From assembly GCA_030148025.1 (NCBI GenBank), contig JASBUG010000020.1:1-60235 (forward strand): a stretch of 60,235 nt of DNA, read 5' to 3'. A model generated the notes under the pieces. The model ran no database searches. It saw only the letters and a list, made by a program, of their open reading frames with translations, and was not told the origin of the DNA. The position numbers were made by a program, and so were the translations under genes. This document shows, in pieces, positions 44,473-54,494 of this stretch. Source of the DNA: Flavobacteriaceae bacterium. Lineage in GTDB: Bacteria; Bacteroidota; Bacteroidia; Flavobacteriales; Flavobacteriaceae. Position 1 is the first letter of the stretch, and each line of letters opens with the position of its first letter.

Positions 44473-44900
44473 TTTATGTAAATTGCTATAATCTGGAATA
44501 GTCGGGTGGAGAACAAATCTAATTCCAATTTACATGTATTATATGTATGCTACTTAGCTCTAATGGGATATTTTAATTATGCAAATATATTAAATAATTA
44601 ACATATTTTTTTGGAATATGTTAAATAATTAACTTTTTAATTGTAAAAAATTGAATTTCAGTTAATTGCAAATCAAAACAATGTGCAATTGTTAAAAGTT
44701 AAAAGTTATTTTATTCATTTAACACAATTCGCTACCTTTAATCACTCATACAACCAACCTATAAAAATCTTAATGAAAAGGCTAGCGAATAATTCGACAT
44801 CCGCCTATGCTTACCTACCTTTAAACAGTGTTTTATTTCTTCGTAGAGATAGAATGCATAGTACAATTAAATCAATTTATAACCAACCAAAATTACAAGT
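44473..44900. other. 428-bp intergenic region between divergent genes
   Basis: Strongly AT-rich gap between the LuxR-type regulator (minus) and BNR protein copy 2 (plus). It holds a 13-bp direct repeat TTAAATAATTAAC at 44590-44602 and 44621-44633, start-to-start 31 bases (three helical turns), a candidate operator. A TACCTTTA at about 44741, close to the TAnnTTTG -7 consensus, may drive the BNR gene. No RNA gene is recognised. A short open frame ending ATGA at the BNR start codon (from 44773) looks like chance. Confidence 0.45.
44590..44633. repeat. Direct repeat TTAAATAATTAAC, 31-bp spacing
   Basis: Two identical 13-bp copies at 44590-44602 and 44621-44633 lie in the divergent promoter region of the LuxR-type regulator and BNR copy 2. 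Spacing of about three helical turns places both on one DNA face, as for a dimeric regulator. The low base complexity makes a chance match possible. Confidence 0.4.
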
Positions 44901-47900
44901 ATGAAATCAACTTTTAAAGCATCATTTCTATGGCTATGTCTATTAGTAATGACCTTTACGCTACAATCTCAAACAGTAAACGACAAAACGTTTAGCGGTT
45001 TAAAACTTAGAAATATTGGACCAGCAATGACTTCTGGTAGAATTGCCGATATTGCTATTCATCCAGAAAATGAAAACATTTGGTATGTGGCAGTTGGATC
45101 TGGTGGTGTCTGGAAAACTGAAAATTCTGGAACCACATGGAAACCAATATTCGATAGACAATCGGTTTACTCCATAGGCTGTGTAACAATAGACCCTAAT
45201 AATCCGCATACTATTTGGGTTGGTACAGGAGAAAATGTTGGGGGAAGACACGTTGCTTTTGGCGATGGTATTTATGTAAGTCACGATGATGGTGCTTCAT
45301 GGAAAAACATGGGTTTAAAGAATTCAGAACATTTATCAAAAATTATTGTACACCCAGAAAATTCTAATATTGTTTGGGTAGCTTCTCAAGGACCATTATG
45401 GAGTAAAGGTGGAGACAGAGGCGTTTATAAAACAACAGATGGAGGAAAGACATGGAACAGAACATTGGGAGATGCTGAATGGGTAGGAGCTACAGATATG
45501 CTCATAGATCCAAATAACCCAGATATATTATACGCTGCAACTTGGCAACGCCATCGTACCGTTGCAGGTTATTTAGGTGGTGGTCCTGGATCAGGAATCC
45601 ACAAAAGTACTGATGGAGGTGAAACATGGAAAAAATTAAAAAAAGGCATTCCAGGATCTAATTTGGGTAAAATTGGTTTAGCGATGTCTCCTTTTAATTC
45701 TGATGTTATATATGCAGCTATCGAATTAGATAGAACCAAAGGTGGCGTATTTATGTCTACCAATAGAGGTGAAACATGGAAGAAACAATCTGATGCAGTT
45801 GCAGGAGGAACAGGTCCTCATTATTATCAAGAACTTATTGCATCACCCCATCATGAAGGCACATTATATTTTATGAACAATAGTGCTTTAGAATCTAAGG
45901 ATCATGGAAAGACATTTACAAGAATGCGTCGTTCTAACCAGCACAGTGATAGTCATGCTATGGTATTTAAAAAGTCTGATCCTAACTATATTTTAATTGG
46001 AACTGATGGTGGTTTATATGAAAGCTTCGATCTTACTAATAGCTGGAAATATGTTAGAAACCTACCTATTACACAATATTTTAAAATAGCAGTAGATGAT
46101 GCAAAGCCATTTTACAATGTATATGGAGGGACACAAGATAACGGGTCGCATACTGGACCATCTAGAACTATTAGCTCTGATGGTATTGCAAGTGCAGATT
46201 GGTGGAAAACCTTAGGTGCAGATGGCGCACAAACAGCAACAGAGCCTGGGAATCCAAATATCTCTTATGGTGAATTTCAACAAGGTGTATTATGGAGAAT
46301 AGACAAAAAAACAAGAGAAACTGTTTTTATTCAACCACAAGCCAGAGAGGGAGATCCGCATGAGCGTTTTAATTGGGATGCTCCAATAGTTGTAAGTGCT
46401 TATGACTCTAAACGTTTATATTTTGCATCTCAGCGTGTTTGGCAATCGAATGACAGAGGTGATAGCTGGCAGCCAATTTCTGGTGATCTTACACTTAATG
46501 AAGATAGAATGACTTTTCCATATTATGGAAAACAACAAAGTTGGGACAATGCATGGGATTTAAAAGCCATGTCAAATTACAATACTATTACCTCATTAGC
46601 AGAATCTCCTAAACAAGAAGGGCTATTATATGCAGGTACAGATGACGGACTTATACAGGTAACAGAAGACAATGGGAAAACCTGGAGAAAGTTCTCATTA
46701 AAGAATGTAAAAGGCTTACCGTCTATCCCTTTTGTTAATGATGTTCGTGCCGATCTTTTTGATGCTAATGTAGTTTATGCTGCTTTAGACAATCACAAAT
46801 ATGGCGACTATAAGCCTTATATTATTAAAAGTACAGATAAAGGAAGGTCATGGAAATTAATTAATGGGGATTTACCTGATACACTATTAATTTGGAGGTT
46901 AGTACAGGATCATGTTAAAAAAGATCTATTATTTGCTGCAACCGAATTTGGTATCTATTTTACAAATAATGGTGGAACCAATTGGATTAAACTTAAAGGA
47001 GGAGTTCCTACTATTTCTTTTAGAGATATTACGATACAGCGTACAGAAAATGATTTGGTAGCCGGATCTTTTGGTAGAGGTATATTTATTCTGGATGATA
47101 TTACTCCAATAAGAAACTTCAACTCAAATATGCTAAAATCTGAAGCTACATTGTTTCCTGTAAAAACAGCACATTGGTACAGACAACATAACAGGGTTGG
47201 TAGTCAAGGTGATGCTGAATGGATTGCTAAAAATCCACCTTTTGGAGCAAATTTCACTTATTTCATGTCTGATAAGTTAAAATCACTTAAAGATGTTAGA
47301 AAAGCAAAAGACAAGAAGAACCCAAGCTTCCCTGGCTGGGATGCTATTGAAGCAGAGAATAGACAACAAGGGCCTCATATTTTATTAATTATAAAAGATG
47401 CTAACGGCAATGTTGTAAATACAGTTAAAGGCACAAATAAAAAAGGATTTAACCGTGTAAATTGGAGATTAAATTACCCGAGTAAAAACGGTGAACGTTT
47501 ACAAGCACCTAGAGGTCGTCGTGGTTTCTTTGGAGGTGGAGGTATTATGGCAACACCTGGAAATTATACTGTTACACTAGTAAAACGTGTAGATGGAGAG
47601 GAAACAGTTTTACAAGGTCCGGAGCCATTTAAAGTAGAGCCACTATTAGAAGGCACACTTAAACGCAAGTCTATTAAAGAAATTGATGATTTTAGAAATA
47701 ATGTTTTTGCTTTTCAGCAAAATTTGACTTCAACAAATATATCATTGTCAAAAAGTTTACAAACTGTTGATGCTATGCAAAGAGCTTTAGATAAGGCAAC
47801 AACACCTGTAGCTGGTCTTTCTAAACGTATTAATGACGCTAGAATAACATTATTGAATATTGGAAAAGAGTTGAATGGTGATGATACTAAAGGCGAAATA

Positions 47901-48137
47901 GGCTCACGTTCAAACCCAACAGCTAGTGATGGTGGTTCACTAGGGTGGTTTGCATTTTCTAACACATATGGACCAACAGGTGAGCATAAAGGACTTTTAA
48001 ATAGAGCGAAAAGTCAGCTCTCTAAAGTCAAAACAAAATTAATGAACGTTACACAAAATACATTACCTGCTATTGAACGTGATCTTAAAAACTCTGGAGC
48101 TCCTTGGATAGAAGGGCAAGGAATGATAAAAGATTAA
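44901..48137 (+). CDS. Secreted sortilin-like BNR-repeat protein, copy 2
   Basis: 1078 residues with a signal peptide (residues 1-23, ending LQSQT). It is a clear paralogue of the protein at 31862-35146: both begin with LRNIGPAMTSGRIADIAIHP / WRSVGPALTSGRVSDIAVNP blocks and share GSGGVWKTENSGTTW-type repeats. Asp boxes seen include KTTDGGKTW, KSTDGGETW, STNRGETW, QSNDRGDSW, EDNGKTW and KSTDKGRSW. It differs by a glycine-rich insert (RRGFFGGGG) in the C-terminal part. A terminator lies downstream, before the S9 peptidase. Probably an extracellular beta-propeller protein; no active site can be named. Confidence 0.9.
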   Translation: MKSTFKASFLWLCLLVMTFTLQSQTVNDKTFSGLKLRNIGPAMTSGRIADIAIHPENENIWYVAVGSGGVWKTENSGTTWKPIFDRQSVYSIGCVTIDPNNPHTIWVGTGENVGGRHVAFGDGIYVSHDDGASWKNMGLKNSEHLSKIIVHPENSNIVWVASQGPLWSKGGDRGVYKTTDGGKTWNRTLGDAEWVGATDMLIDPNNPDILYAATWQRHRTVAGYLGGGPGSGIHKSTDGGETWKKLKKGIPGSNLGKIGLAMSPFNSDVIYAAIELDRTKGGVFMSTNRGETWKKQSDAVAGGTGPHYYQELIASPHHEGTLYFMNNSALESKDHGKTFTRMRRSNQHSDSHAMVFKKSDPNYILIGTDGGLYESFDLTNSWKYVRNLPITQYFKIAVDDAKPFYNVYGGTQDNGSHTGPSRTISSDGIASADWWKTLGADGAQTATEPGNPNISYGEFQQGVLWRIDKKTRETVFIQPQAREGDPHERFNWDAPIVVSAYDSKRLYFASQRVWQSNDRGDSWQPISGDLTLNEDRMTFPYYGKQQSWDNAWDLKAMSNYNTITSLAESPKQEGLLYAGTDDGLIQVTEDNGKTWRKFSLKNVKGLPSIPFVNDVRADLFDANVVYAALDNHKYGDYKPYIIKSTDKGRSWKLINGDLPDTLLIWRLVQDHVKKDLLFAATEFGIYFTNNGGTNWIKLKGGVPTISFRDITIQRTENDLVAGSFGRGIFILDDITPIRNFNSNMLKSEATLFPVKTAHWYRQHNRVGSQGDAEWIAKNPPFGANFTYFMSDKLKSLKDVRKAKDKKNPSFPGWDAIEAENRQQGPHILLIIKDANGNVVNTVKGTNKKGFNRVNWRLNYPSKNGERLQAPRGRRGFFGGGGIMATPGNYTVTLVKRVDGEETVLQGPEPFKVEPLLEGTLKRKSIKEIDDFRNNVFAFQQNLTSTNISLSKSLQTVDAMQRALDKATTPVAGLSKRINDARITLLNIGKELNGDDTKGEIGSRSNPTASDGGSLGWFAFSNTYGPTGEHKGLLNRAKSQLSKVKTKLMNVTQNTLPAIERDLKNSGAPWIEGQGMIKD

Positions 48138-48154
48138 TAGCACAATTTATTATT

Positions 48155-48192
48155 GGGAGCTACTAATGCAAAAAAGTAGCTCCCTTTTTTTT
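48155..48192 (+). terminator. Rho-independent terminator between BNR copy 2 and S9 peptidase
   Basis: Perfect 9-bp stem GGGAGCTAC / GTAGCTCCC with a 12-base loop, followed by T8. It should end most transcripts of the BNR gene; the peptidase gene starts 19 bases later and may have read-through or its own promoter. Confidence 0.85.
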
Positions 48193-48210
48193 ATTCAAAA
48201 AATTTAGTTT

Positions 48211-51012
48211 ATGAGACATTTAACTTTAATAATTGTAATGGTTTTGGCAATCTCAGGTTTTGCTCAAAAAAAGACTCTTGATCATGAGGATGTATATACA
48301 TGGAACGTAATAAAAAATCAAAGTATTTCAAATGATGGAAACTTTATAATGTATGCTCTAGAAAGAGGCGAGAAAGATCATCACCTAAAAATCAAAAACA
48401 CCAGTGGGGATTTGGTTTTTCATCATGAACGTTCAGAACAAGGACGATTTACTTTTAACTCTAATCATGCTCTATTTACAATAAAAGCATGGAAAGATAG
48501 TGTAATGGAAATGAAGCGACGAAAGGTGAAGAAGGACAAATTACCTAAAGATACACTTGGGATTTACAATATTAAAAGTGGAGATATTACCAAGATCCCA
48601 CAAGTTAAATCTTATAGAATCCCTGAAAAATGGTCGGGTTATGTAGCTTATTATCTAAACGATATTAAGAAATCGAAAGCAAAACCAGACAAGAAAAAGG
48701 ATTCTACAGTTACATCTAAGAAATCCAAAAAAGTAAAAAAAGTAAGTAAGGTTAATGGTTATCATTTGGTGTTGAGAAATTTAGACACCCAAAAAGAAGA
48801 CACGATAAAATATGTAACCAATTATAGTTTTGCTAAAGAAGGTAAACAACTTACATATATTACTACTGGAGAAAAAGAAAAAACAAAGCCTGGAGTGTAT
48901 GTTTTAGATATTGAAAGTGGACAAAATAAACACATTTTTGAAGCAAATAAGAAAGCAAAGTATTATCAACTGAATTTTAGTGATTCTGGGGCACAATTGG
49001 CGTTTGTAGTTGATACAGATACGACAAAAACATTAGTAAGACCTAATCAACTTTATCATTGGTCTAATGGAAATGCTAAGGCTCAAATGTTAGTAGATAA
49101 AAAAAGTGCTCCTAAAGGATATCGAGTATCTTCAGATGGAAGAATTGAATTTTCTAAAGATGAGTCGAAACTTTATTTTGGATTGGCAACTCCACCAATT
49201 GTGAAGGATACAACCTTGCTTAAAGAAGAAACTGTGAATGTAGAAGTATGGACTTATGATGAACCACGTTTATATACAGTACAGGAATTACAAGTTAAAA
49301 ATGACAAAAAGAAATCTTATCAAACCGTTATTCATTTAAATACTAAGAAATTAGTACAACTTGGATCAGTTGATTATCCAAACACACGATTGGGTGATGA
49401 AGGAAATGCTGCATATGCTTTGATAAGTAATTCAAAACCTTATCAACTAGAAAGTCAATGGACAGGTAGTAGAAATAGTGATTATGCCTTGGTAAATGTT
49501 AATACTGGAGATATAAATAAAGCATTAACCAAAGTAGCTTCCTCAATGCGTTTAAGTCCGGGAGGAAAATATATATATGGATACCAATCGGCTGATTCAA
49601 CTTGGTTAGCTTATAACATTTCAACTGGAAAACGCGTTGATCTCACTAAAGGCAGATTGTTTTACAATGAGCTCAATGATTCACCTAGACATCCTGGGTC
49701 TTATAGAATTGCTGGTTGGACACAAGATGATACATCTATTTTAATCAATGATCGATATGATATTTGGAAATTCAACCCAAATACTGGACAAAGTGAACGA
49801 TTAACTAAAGGTAGAGAGACTAAAACCACTTATAGATATGTGCGGCTGGACAATGAAGAACGTCACATTAATGGTAGTGCTAAATGGTTGTTAACTACGT
49901 TTAATGAAACAAATAAGCATTCAGGGTATTTTGAGTATAATGCAAAAACCGGTAAGGGAAAACAACTTTTAACCGGACCATATAGTTATTCGCGACCAAC
50001 AAAGGCTCAAGATGGGAGAAATTTATTCTTTACGAGACAATCGTTTGAAGAGTTTCCAAATTTGAGAATCTCTGATATAACATTCAAGAAGCAAAACCAG
50101 ATTACAGATGCTAACCCGCAGCAAGTTGAGTATAATTGGGGAACTGCTGAGTTGGTAAAATGGACATCATTAGATGGAAAAGAGTTATCAGGAATGCTAA
50201 TTAAGCCTGAAAATTTTGATCCGAATAAAAAATATCCAATGATTGTAAACTTCTATGAAAAGAGTTCAAATGGTCTGTTCAGGCATAGAGCTCCTTCAGC
50301 TGGGAGATCGACGATTAACTATAGTTTTTATGCCAGTAGAGGCTATGTTATATTCAATCCAGATGTCTACTATCGTATTGGGTATCCTGGTGAGAGTGCT
50401 TATAATTGTGTCATCCCTGGAATTACCTCGCTTATTGAAAAAGGGTTTATAGATAAAGATAATATAGGAACTCAAGGACACAGTTGGGGAGGATATCAAA
50501 TAGCCTATTTAGTAACAAAGACCGATATTTTTAAAGCTGCAGAGTCTGGAGCACCAGTACCAAATATGATAAGTGCTTATGGTGGTATTAGATGGTGGAC
50601 TGGTTTGAGTAGACAGTTTCAATATGAACATACACAAAGTAGAATAGGAGGTACGCCTTGGGAGTATCCTGCTAGATATATTGAAAACTCTCCAATATTC
50701 AATATTGATAAAATTAATACACCTTTATTGATTATGCACAATGATGCAGACGGACATGTGCCATGGTATCAAGGAATAGAGTTCTTTGTTAGTTTACGAC
50801 GTCTTGGAAAACCTTCATGGTTTTTGAATTATAATGGAGAACCTCATTGGCCGTTAAAATTGCAAAACAGAAAAGATTTTAATGTTAGAATGGCGCAGTT
50901 TTTTGATCATTATTTAAAAGATGCTCCAATGCCAGTGTGGATGAAACGTGGTGTTCCTGCAATAGAAAAAGGAATTAATCAGGGTCTGGAACTTTTGCCA
51001 AAAGGAAACTAA
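48211..51012 (+). CDS. S9 family peptidase (prolyl oligopeptidase type), exported
   Basis: 933 residues with a short signal peptide (ending SGFAQ). The N-terminal 600 residues are a beta-propeller with an unusual Lys-rich insertion around residues 160-180 (SKKSKKVKKVSKV). The C-terminal alpha/beta-hydrolase domain has the triad Ser758 (GTQGHSWGGYQ), Asp847 (NDADGHVPW) and His879 (NGEPHWPLK). The enzyme cleaves short peptides, probably after Pro or Ala, outside the cytoplasm. It follows the BNR-protein terminator and is itself followed by an SDR gene with a six-base gap. Confidence 0.92.
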   Translation: MRHLTLIIVMVLAISGFAQKKTLDHEDVYTWNVIKNQSISNDGNFIMYALERGEKDHHLKIKNTSGDLVFHHERSEQGRFTFNSNHALFTIKAWKDSVMEMKRRKVKKDKLPKDTLGIYNIKSGDITKIPQVKSYRIPEKWSGYVAYYLNDIKKSKAKPDKKKDSTVTSKKSKKVKKVSKVNGYHLVLRNLDTQKEDTIKYVTNYSFAKEGKQLTYITTGEKEKTKPGVYVLDIESGQNKHIFEANKKAKYYQLNFSDSGAQLAFVVDTDTTKTLVRPNQLYHWSNGNAKAQMLVDKKSAPKGYRVSSDGRIEFSKDESKLYFGLATPPIVKDTTLLKEETVNVEVWTYDEPRLYTVQELQVKNDKKKSYQTVIHLNTKKLVQLGSVDYPNTRLGDEGNAAYALISNSKPYQLESQWTGSRNSDYALVNVNTGDINKALTKVASSMRLSPGGKYIYGYQSADSTWLAYNISTGKRVDLTKGRLFYNELNDSPRHPGSYRIAGWTQDDTSILINDRYDIWKFNPNTGQSERLTKGRETKTTYRYVRLDNEERHINGSAKWLLTTFNETNKHSGYFEYNAKTGKGKQLLTGPYSYSRPTKAQDGRNLFFTRQSFEEFPNLRISDITFKKQNQITDANPQQVEYNWGTAELVKWTSLDGKELSGMLIKPENFDPNKKYPMIVNFYEKSSNGLFRHRAPSAGRSTINYSFYASRGYVIFNPDVYYRIGYPGESAYNCVIPGITSLIEKGFIDKDNIGTQGHSWGGYQIAYLVTKTDIFKAAESGAPVPNMISAYGGIRWWTGLSRQFQYEHTQSRIGGTPWEYPARYIENSPIFNIDKINTPLLIMHNDADGHVPWYQGIEFFVSLRRLGKPSWFLNYNGEPHWPLKLQNRKDFNVRMAQFFDHYLKDAPMPVWMKRGVPAIEKGINQGLELLPKGN

Positions 51013-51018
51013 CAAGTT

Positions 51019-51783
51019 ATGGCATCATATGATTTAAAAAATAAACAGATATTAGTTACTGGAGCTTCCAAAGGTATTGGTCATGCTATCGCTGATTACC
51101 TCATGAAAATGGGAGCGCAAGCAGCTGTCCATTATAACTCTGATGAGGAAGCTGCTAACATGTTGGTAAACACATATCCTGAAACACATTCTAAAGCATA
51201 TCAGGCTGATTTAGGTAACTATAATGATGTTATCAATCTATTCAATCAAGTTCTAAGCGATTTTGGTAAGATTGATAGCATCATTTTAAATGCAGGCGTA
51301 TTTATATCACATTCAACTAATGAACCACTAGAAGATTGGTTTAAGGTATGGAAAAAAACACTGGCTATTAATTTAGATTCTGTAGGAATCCTTACTAAAC
51401 TTGGGATCGATCATTTTAAGAAACAAGATGGAGGACGTTTTGTGTATATAGGAAGTAGAGCTGTTTTTAGAGGAGAAACGGAAGAATACCTTGCATATGC
51501 GGCTTCAAAAGGTGGGTTAACGTCTTTAGCTAGAAGCGTCGCCCGCTCCTTTGGAAAAGACGATATTAAATCGTTTGTAATTGCTCCGGGCTTTACACGT
51601 ACGCAAATGGCTGAATCGTTTATAGAAACTTACGGGGAGGAACGTGTGCTTAATGAAATCGCATTGAATACGCTTACCAAACCGGAAGATATTGCACCGT
51701 TAATTGCTTTAATATGTAGCGGTTTAATGGATCATGCAACAGGTTCAACTATTGATATTAATGCTGGAAGTCACATAAGATAA
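51019..51783 (+). CDS. Short-chain dehydrogenase/reductase (SDR)
   Basis: 254 residues, classical SDR. Cofactor motif VTGASKGIGHA at the start (TGxxxGxG), NAGVF, catalytic Ser in YIGSRAVF and the YxxxK motif YAASKGG. An AVHYNSDEEAA segment after the second strand suggests NADP(H) preference over NAD(H), though not decisively. The C terminus ATGSTIDINAGSHIR is typical of FabG-like enzymes. The substrate is unknown. It is cotranscribed with the S9 peptidase gene and convergent with the class A beta-lactamase-fold gene, their ends touching. Confidence 0.92.
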   Translation: MASYDLKNKQILVTGASKGIGHAIADYLMKMGAQAAVHYNSDEEAANMLVNTYPETHSKAYQADLGNYNDVINLFNQVLSDFGKIDSIILNAGVFISHSTNEPLEDWFKVWKKTLAINLDSVGILTKLGIDHFKKQDGGRFVYIGSRAVFRGETEEYLAYAASKGGLTSLARSVARSFGKDDIKSFVIAPGFTRTQMAESFIETYGEERVLNEIALNTLTKPEDIAPLIALICSGLMDHATGSTIDINAGSHIR

Positions 51784-52680
51784 CTACTTAACAATCATGT
51801 AATTATAAATTTTTTCAGAAATGCGAGCTAATTGATCTGTTCCTGCGTCAAAATCTTTTAGGTTTTTTGATAGTAACACCAAAATATATGACTCACCATT
51901 TGGCAAATATACTATCGCAGCATCATGATGGACTCCTGTAATAGATCCGGTTTTATGAGCAATTTCAACATCTTCAGGTAAGTATTTAGGAATCATATCG
52001 TTCCATTTCTGATCTTTTAATATGGATATCATCGACTGAGTATCTTTTTCATTACCAGCTTTATTTGTAGCTATAGCTTTCATAATTACTAATAGATCCC
52101 TTGCTGTTGTAGAGTTGCTCAATCCTAAATCATAGGCTTTTTGATCTTCAACGCCACGTAACACCTCGATCTTTGCAGCTCCAAGATCTCTCATGGTTTG
52201 GGTTACTTTCTTAGCATCAACAAGTTCAATTAATGCATTAGTGGCAAGATTACTACTAACAGTTATCATTGGAACCATAAGGTCGTATAAGCTTTGTTTT
52301 GTTCCAATTTTACCGTAAATCACATCGTCACTATCATCACCAATATCCATTTTATAAGGGCTTCCGTCTACAATACTCTTGAATTCATTGATGAGGAGCA
52401 TAGAATCGTTTAAATTTAGCTTACCCTCCTGTTGTTGTTTGTATAGCTCAATCATGACTGGTACTTTCATAGTACTGGCAGCATGAAACTCCTTATCTAT
52501 ATCGATGTATAACGAGTCTGTTTCGTCAGATAGATTAAGGAACGCAATAGCAATATCTCCATCAATTGTTTCAATATGTTGCTTTATATTAGCTTTAAGG
52601 ACATCTATTGGCTTCTGATTTTTACAAGAAATAATTAGAAAGAAAATAAATACTGAAGTAATTTTTTTAATAAGTGGCAT
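51784..52680 (-). CDS. Class A beta-lactamase-like serine hydrolase, lipoprotein
   Basis: 298 residues from the ATG at 52680 (an in-frame TTG two codons earlier is less likely). Lipoprotein signal with SCKNQ as lipobox. The class A motifs are present in order: STMKVP (SxxK), SSNLATNA (S-x-N in place of SDN), an RGVEDQKAYDLG omega-loop with a candidate general-base Glu, and KTGSITG. Beta-lactamase activity is possible, but many flavobacterial members of this group are not resistance enzymes. The gene is divergent from the S41/TPR protein, with an 18-bp perfect palindrome in the gap between them. Confidence 0.85.
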   Translation of the reverse strand: MPLIKKITSVFIFFLIISCKNQKPIDVLKANIKQHIETIDGDIAIAFLNLSDETDSLYIDIDKEFHAASTMKVPVMIELYKQQQEGKLNLNDSMLLINEFKSIVDGSPYKMDIGDDSDDVIYGKIGTKQSLYDLMVPMITVSSNLATNALIELVDAKKVTQTMRDLGAAKIEVLRGVEDQKAYDLGLSNSTTARDLLVIMKAIATNKAGNEKDTQSMISILKDQKWNDMIPKYLPEDVEIAHKTGSITGVHHDAAIVYLPNGESYILVLLSKNLKDFDAGTDQLARISEKIYNYMIVK

Positions 52681-52717
52681 GCTCAATTATTAGTTTTAGT
52701 GCTAACTAAGATAGTGA

Positions 52718-52735
52718 AATGATAATATTATCATT
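52718..52735. promoter_or_regulatory. 18-bp perfect palindrome in the divergent beta-lactamase/S41 gap
   Basis: AATGATAATATTATCATT reads the same on both strands. It lies 38 bases from the beta-lactamase start codon (minus) and 62 bases from the S41 start codon (plus), the place for an operator controlling both. It is not a BlaI-type site as found at 58.6 and 60.0 kb. Confidence 0.45.
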
Positions 52736-52796
52736 AAAACTGTAACGTTTTTAAAAAATAGGCTTCTTAATAATATATCAATCAATCAACCACAAA

Positions 52797-54434
52797 ATGA
52801 AAAAAGTTATTCTTTTATTGATGTGTTTTATAGCATGTCAATTACAGTCACAAACAAAGTCCCCTGAAATTTCAAGTAAGCAATGGCAAGAAGATCTTAG
52901 GTTCTTGCAAAAAACAGTACATGATGATTATTCGTTTCTGTTTAAGAAAACCACTAAAGAAGTATTTGATGCCGAAGTAGAAACGCTCTATTCACAAATT
53001 CCATCAATGGAAGATCATGAAATTGTTATTGGTATGGCTAGAATTGTTTCTTTATTTAAATACGGACATACGGATGTTGGTTTCCGCTATCAACAATTAC
53101 CTATTAACCTATATCATTTTAGTGATGGTGTTTTTATACAAGGTGTTCATAAAGATTATGCAAAAGCTGTAGGCGCAAAAGTTTTATCAATAAACAATGT
53201 ACCTATTGAAAAAGCTTTAAAAGATATTTATCCATCTGTACCATCAGAAAATGATTATTTTTTTAAGGCTTATGGTTTAAACTATTTAAGAATTCCAGAA
53301 GTATTACATGCACAAGGGATCATTCCTGAATTGTCAGATACTGTTACTTTTACTTTAGAAAAGGATGGTGCTACATTCAAACAACAATTTACTACACTTA
53401 ATGGAGAGGAACGTGTTCCAGCAAAATATGGTTATGTATTTAATAACGATAATTGGTTAAGCTCTAAAAAACAAGAGCGCACACCTAATTACCTAAAGCA
53501 TTTCGACAAAATCTATTATTACGAATATTTACCAGAGCAGAAGACTGTTTATGTTAGGCATAGTCAAATACAAGATGATAGTACCGAGGATATTCCTACC
53601 TTTTATAAACGTGTTTTTAATTTTATTGATCAAAATGATGTTGAACGCTTAGTAATTGATGTTCGCTTAAATGGAGGAGGTAATAATTATAAAAATAAGC
53701 CAATCATAAAAGGACTTGTAAGATCTGAAAAGCTTCAAAAACAAGGTAGTTTATATGTTATTACTGGAAGAAGAACATTTTCTGCTTGTCAAAATTTGGT
53801 AAATGAGATTAGCAACTATACTGATGCCATTTTTGTAGGAGAGCCTACTGCAGAGAATATTAATTTTTATGGAGACGTGAATAGAATCAAACTTCCAAAT
53901 AGTCAAACTCCAGTAGCGCTATCTTTTGCTTGGTGGCAAGATAAACCTCAATGGGAAGGTGGTCCGTATACTGTACCACACGTACCGGTAGATATAAGCT
54001 CAACCGATTTCGAAAACGGAAAAGATCCAGTTTTAGAGGCTGCTTTGGCTTTTAAGGGTACAGATTTCCATATGGATCCTATGCAACATTTTACCGATCT
54101 ATTTATGGCCGGAAAGATGGAACAAATTAGTACAGATGCACACAATATGCTAAAGGATCCTAGATATGCTTTTTTCGATTTTGAAAACCAATTTGACAGA
54201 GCTGGGCACCAGCTAATCGGTATTGGTCAAGTACAACCAGCTACGGCTATATTTCAATTAAATGCACAACTATTTCCTAAAGCTGTATCTCCACTTTACG
54301 GATTAGGAAGAGCATACTATGAATTGAAGGATATAGAGCAAGCAAAAAACTATTTAAATAAAGCTATAGAACTAGATGTAAATGGAGAAATAAGTATAAA
54401 AGCTAAAGAGTTATTAAAATTAATTAATCAATAA
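52797..54434 (+). CDS. S41-like peptidase with C-terminal TPR, exported
   Basis: 545 residues with a signal peptide (residues 1-18, LLMCFIACQLQSQT). Residues about 250-420 carry the S41 (C-terminal processing peptidase/TSP) core: VIDVRLNGGGNN, YVITGRRTFSACQNLVNEI with the probable nucleophile Ser after Phe, and FVGEPTAENINFYGD. A lysine general base is not obvious. The C-terminal 110 residues include TPR-like helices (GLGRAYYELKDIEQAKNYLN). No PDZ domain is seen. It should act in the periplasm or outside. It is divergent from the class A beta-lactamase-fold gene. Confidence 0.85.
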   Translation: MKKVILLLMCFIACQLQSQTKSPEISSKQWQEDLRFLQKTVHDDYSFLFKKTTKEVFDAEVETLYSQIPSMEDHEIVIGMARIVSLFKYGHTDVGFRYQQLPINLYHFSDGVFIQGVHKDYAKAVGAKVLSINNVPIEKALKDIYPSVPSENDYFFKAYGLNYLRIPEVLHAQGIIPELSDTVTFTLEKDGATFKQQFTTLNGEERVPAKYGYVFNNDNWLSSKKQERTPNYLKHFDKIYYYEYLPEQKTVYVRHSQIQDDSTEDIPTFYKRVFNFIDQNDVERLVIDVRLNGGGNNYKNKPIIKGLVRSEKLQKQGSLYVITGRRTFSACQNLVNEISNYTDAIFVGEPTAENINFYGDVNRIKLPNSQTPVALSFAWWQDKPQWEGGPYTVPHVPVDISSTDFENGKDPVLEAALAFKGTDFHMDPMQHFTDLFMAGKMEQISTDAHNMLKDPRYAFFDFENQFDRAGHQLIGIGQVQPATAIFQLNAQLFPKAVSPLYGLGRAYYELKDIEQAKNYLNKAIELDVNGEISIKAKELLKLINQ

Positions 54435-54494
54435 ACGTTATTAACTAGTTAAAAACAATTAAATACTGCTGGTAATCTATATTTTTGTTTTTGA

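Noticed and set aside
44683..44904. Open reading frame of 73 codons before BNR copy 2, overlapping its start by ATGA
   Set aside because: Unusual composition, no homologue recognised, and it runs through the likely promoter. It may be only chance; a leader peptide from 44773 cannot be excluded.
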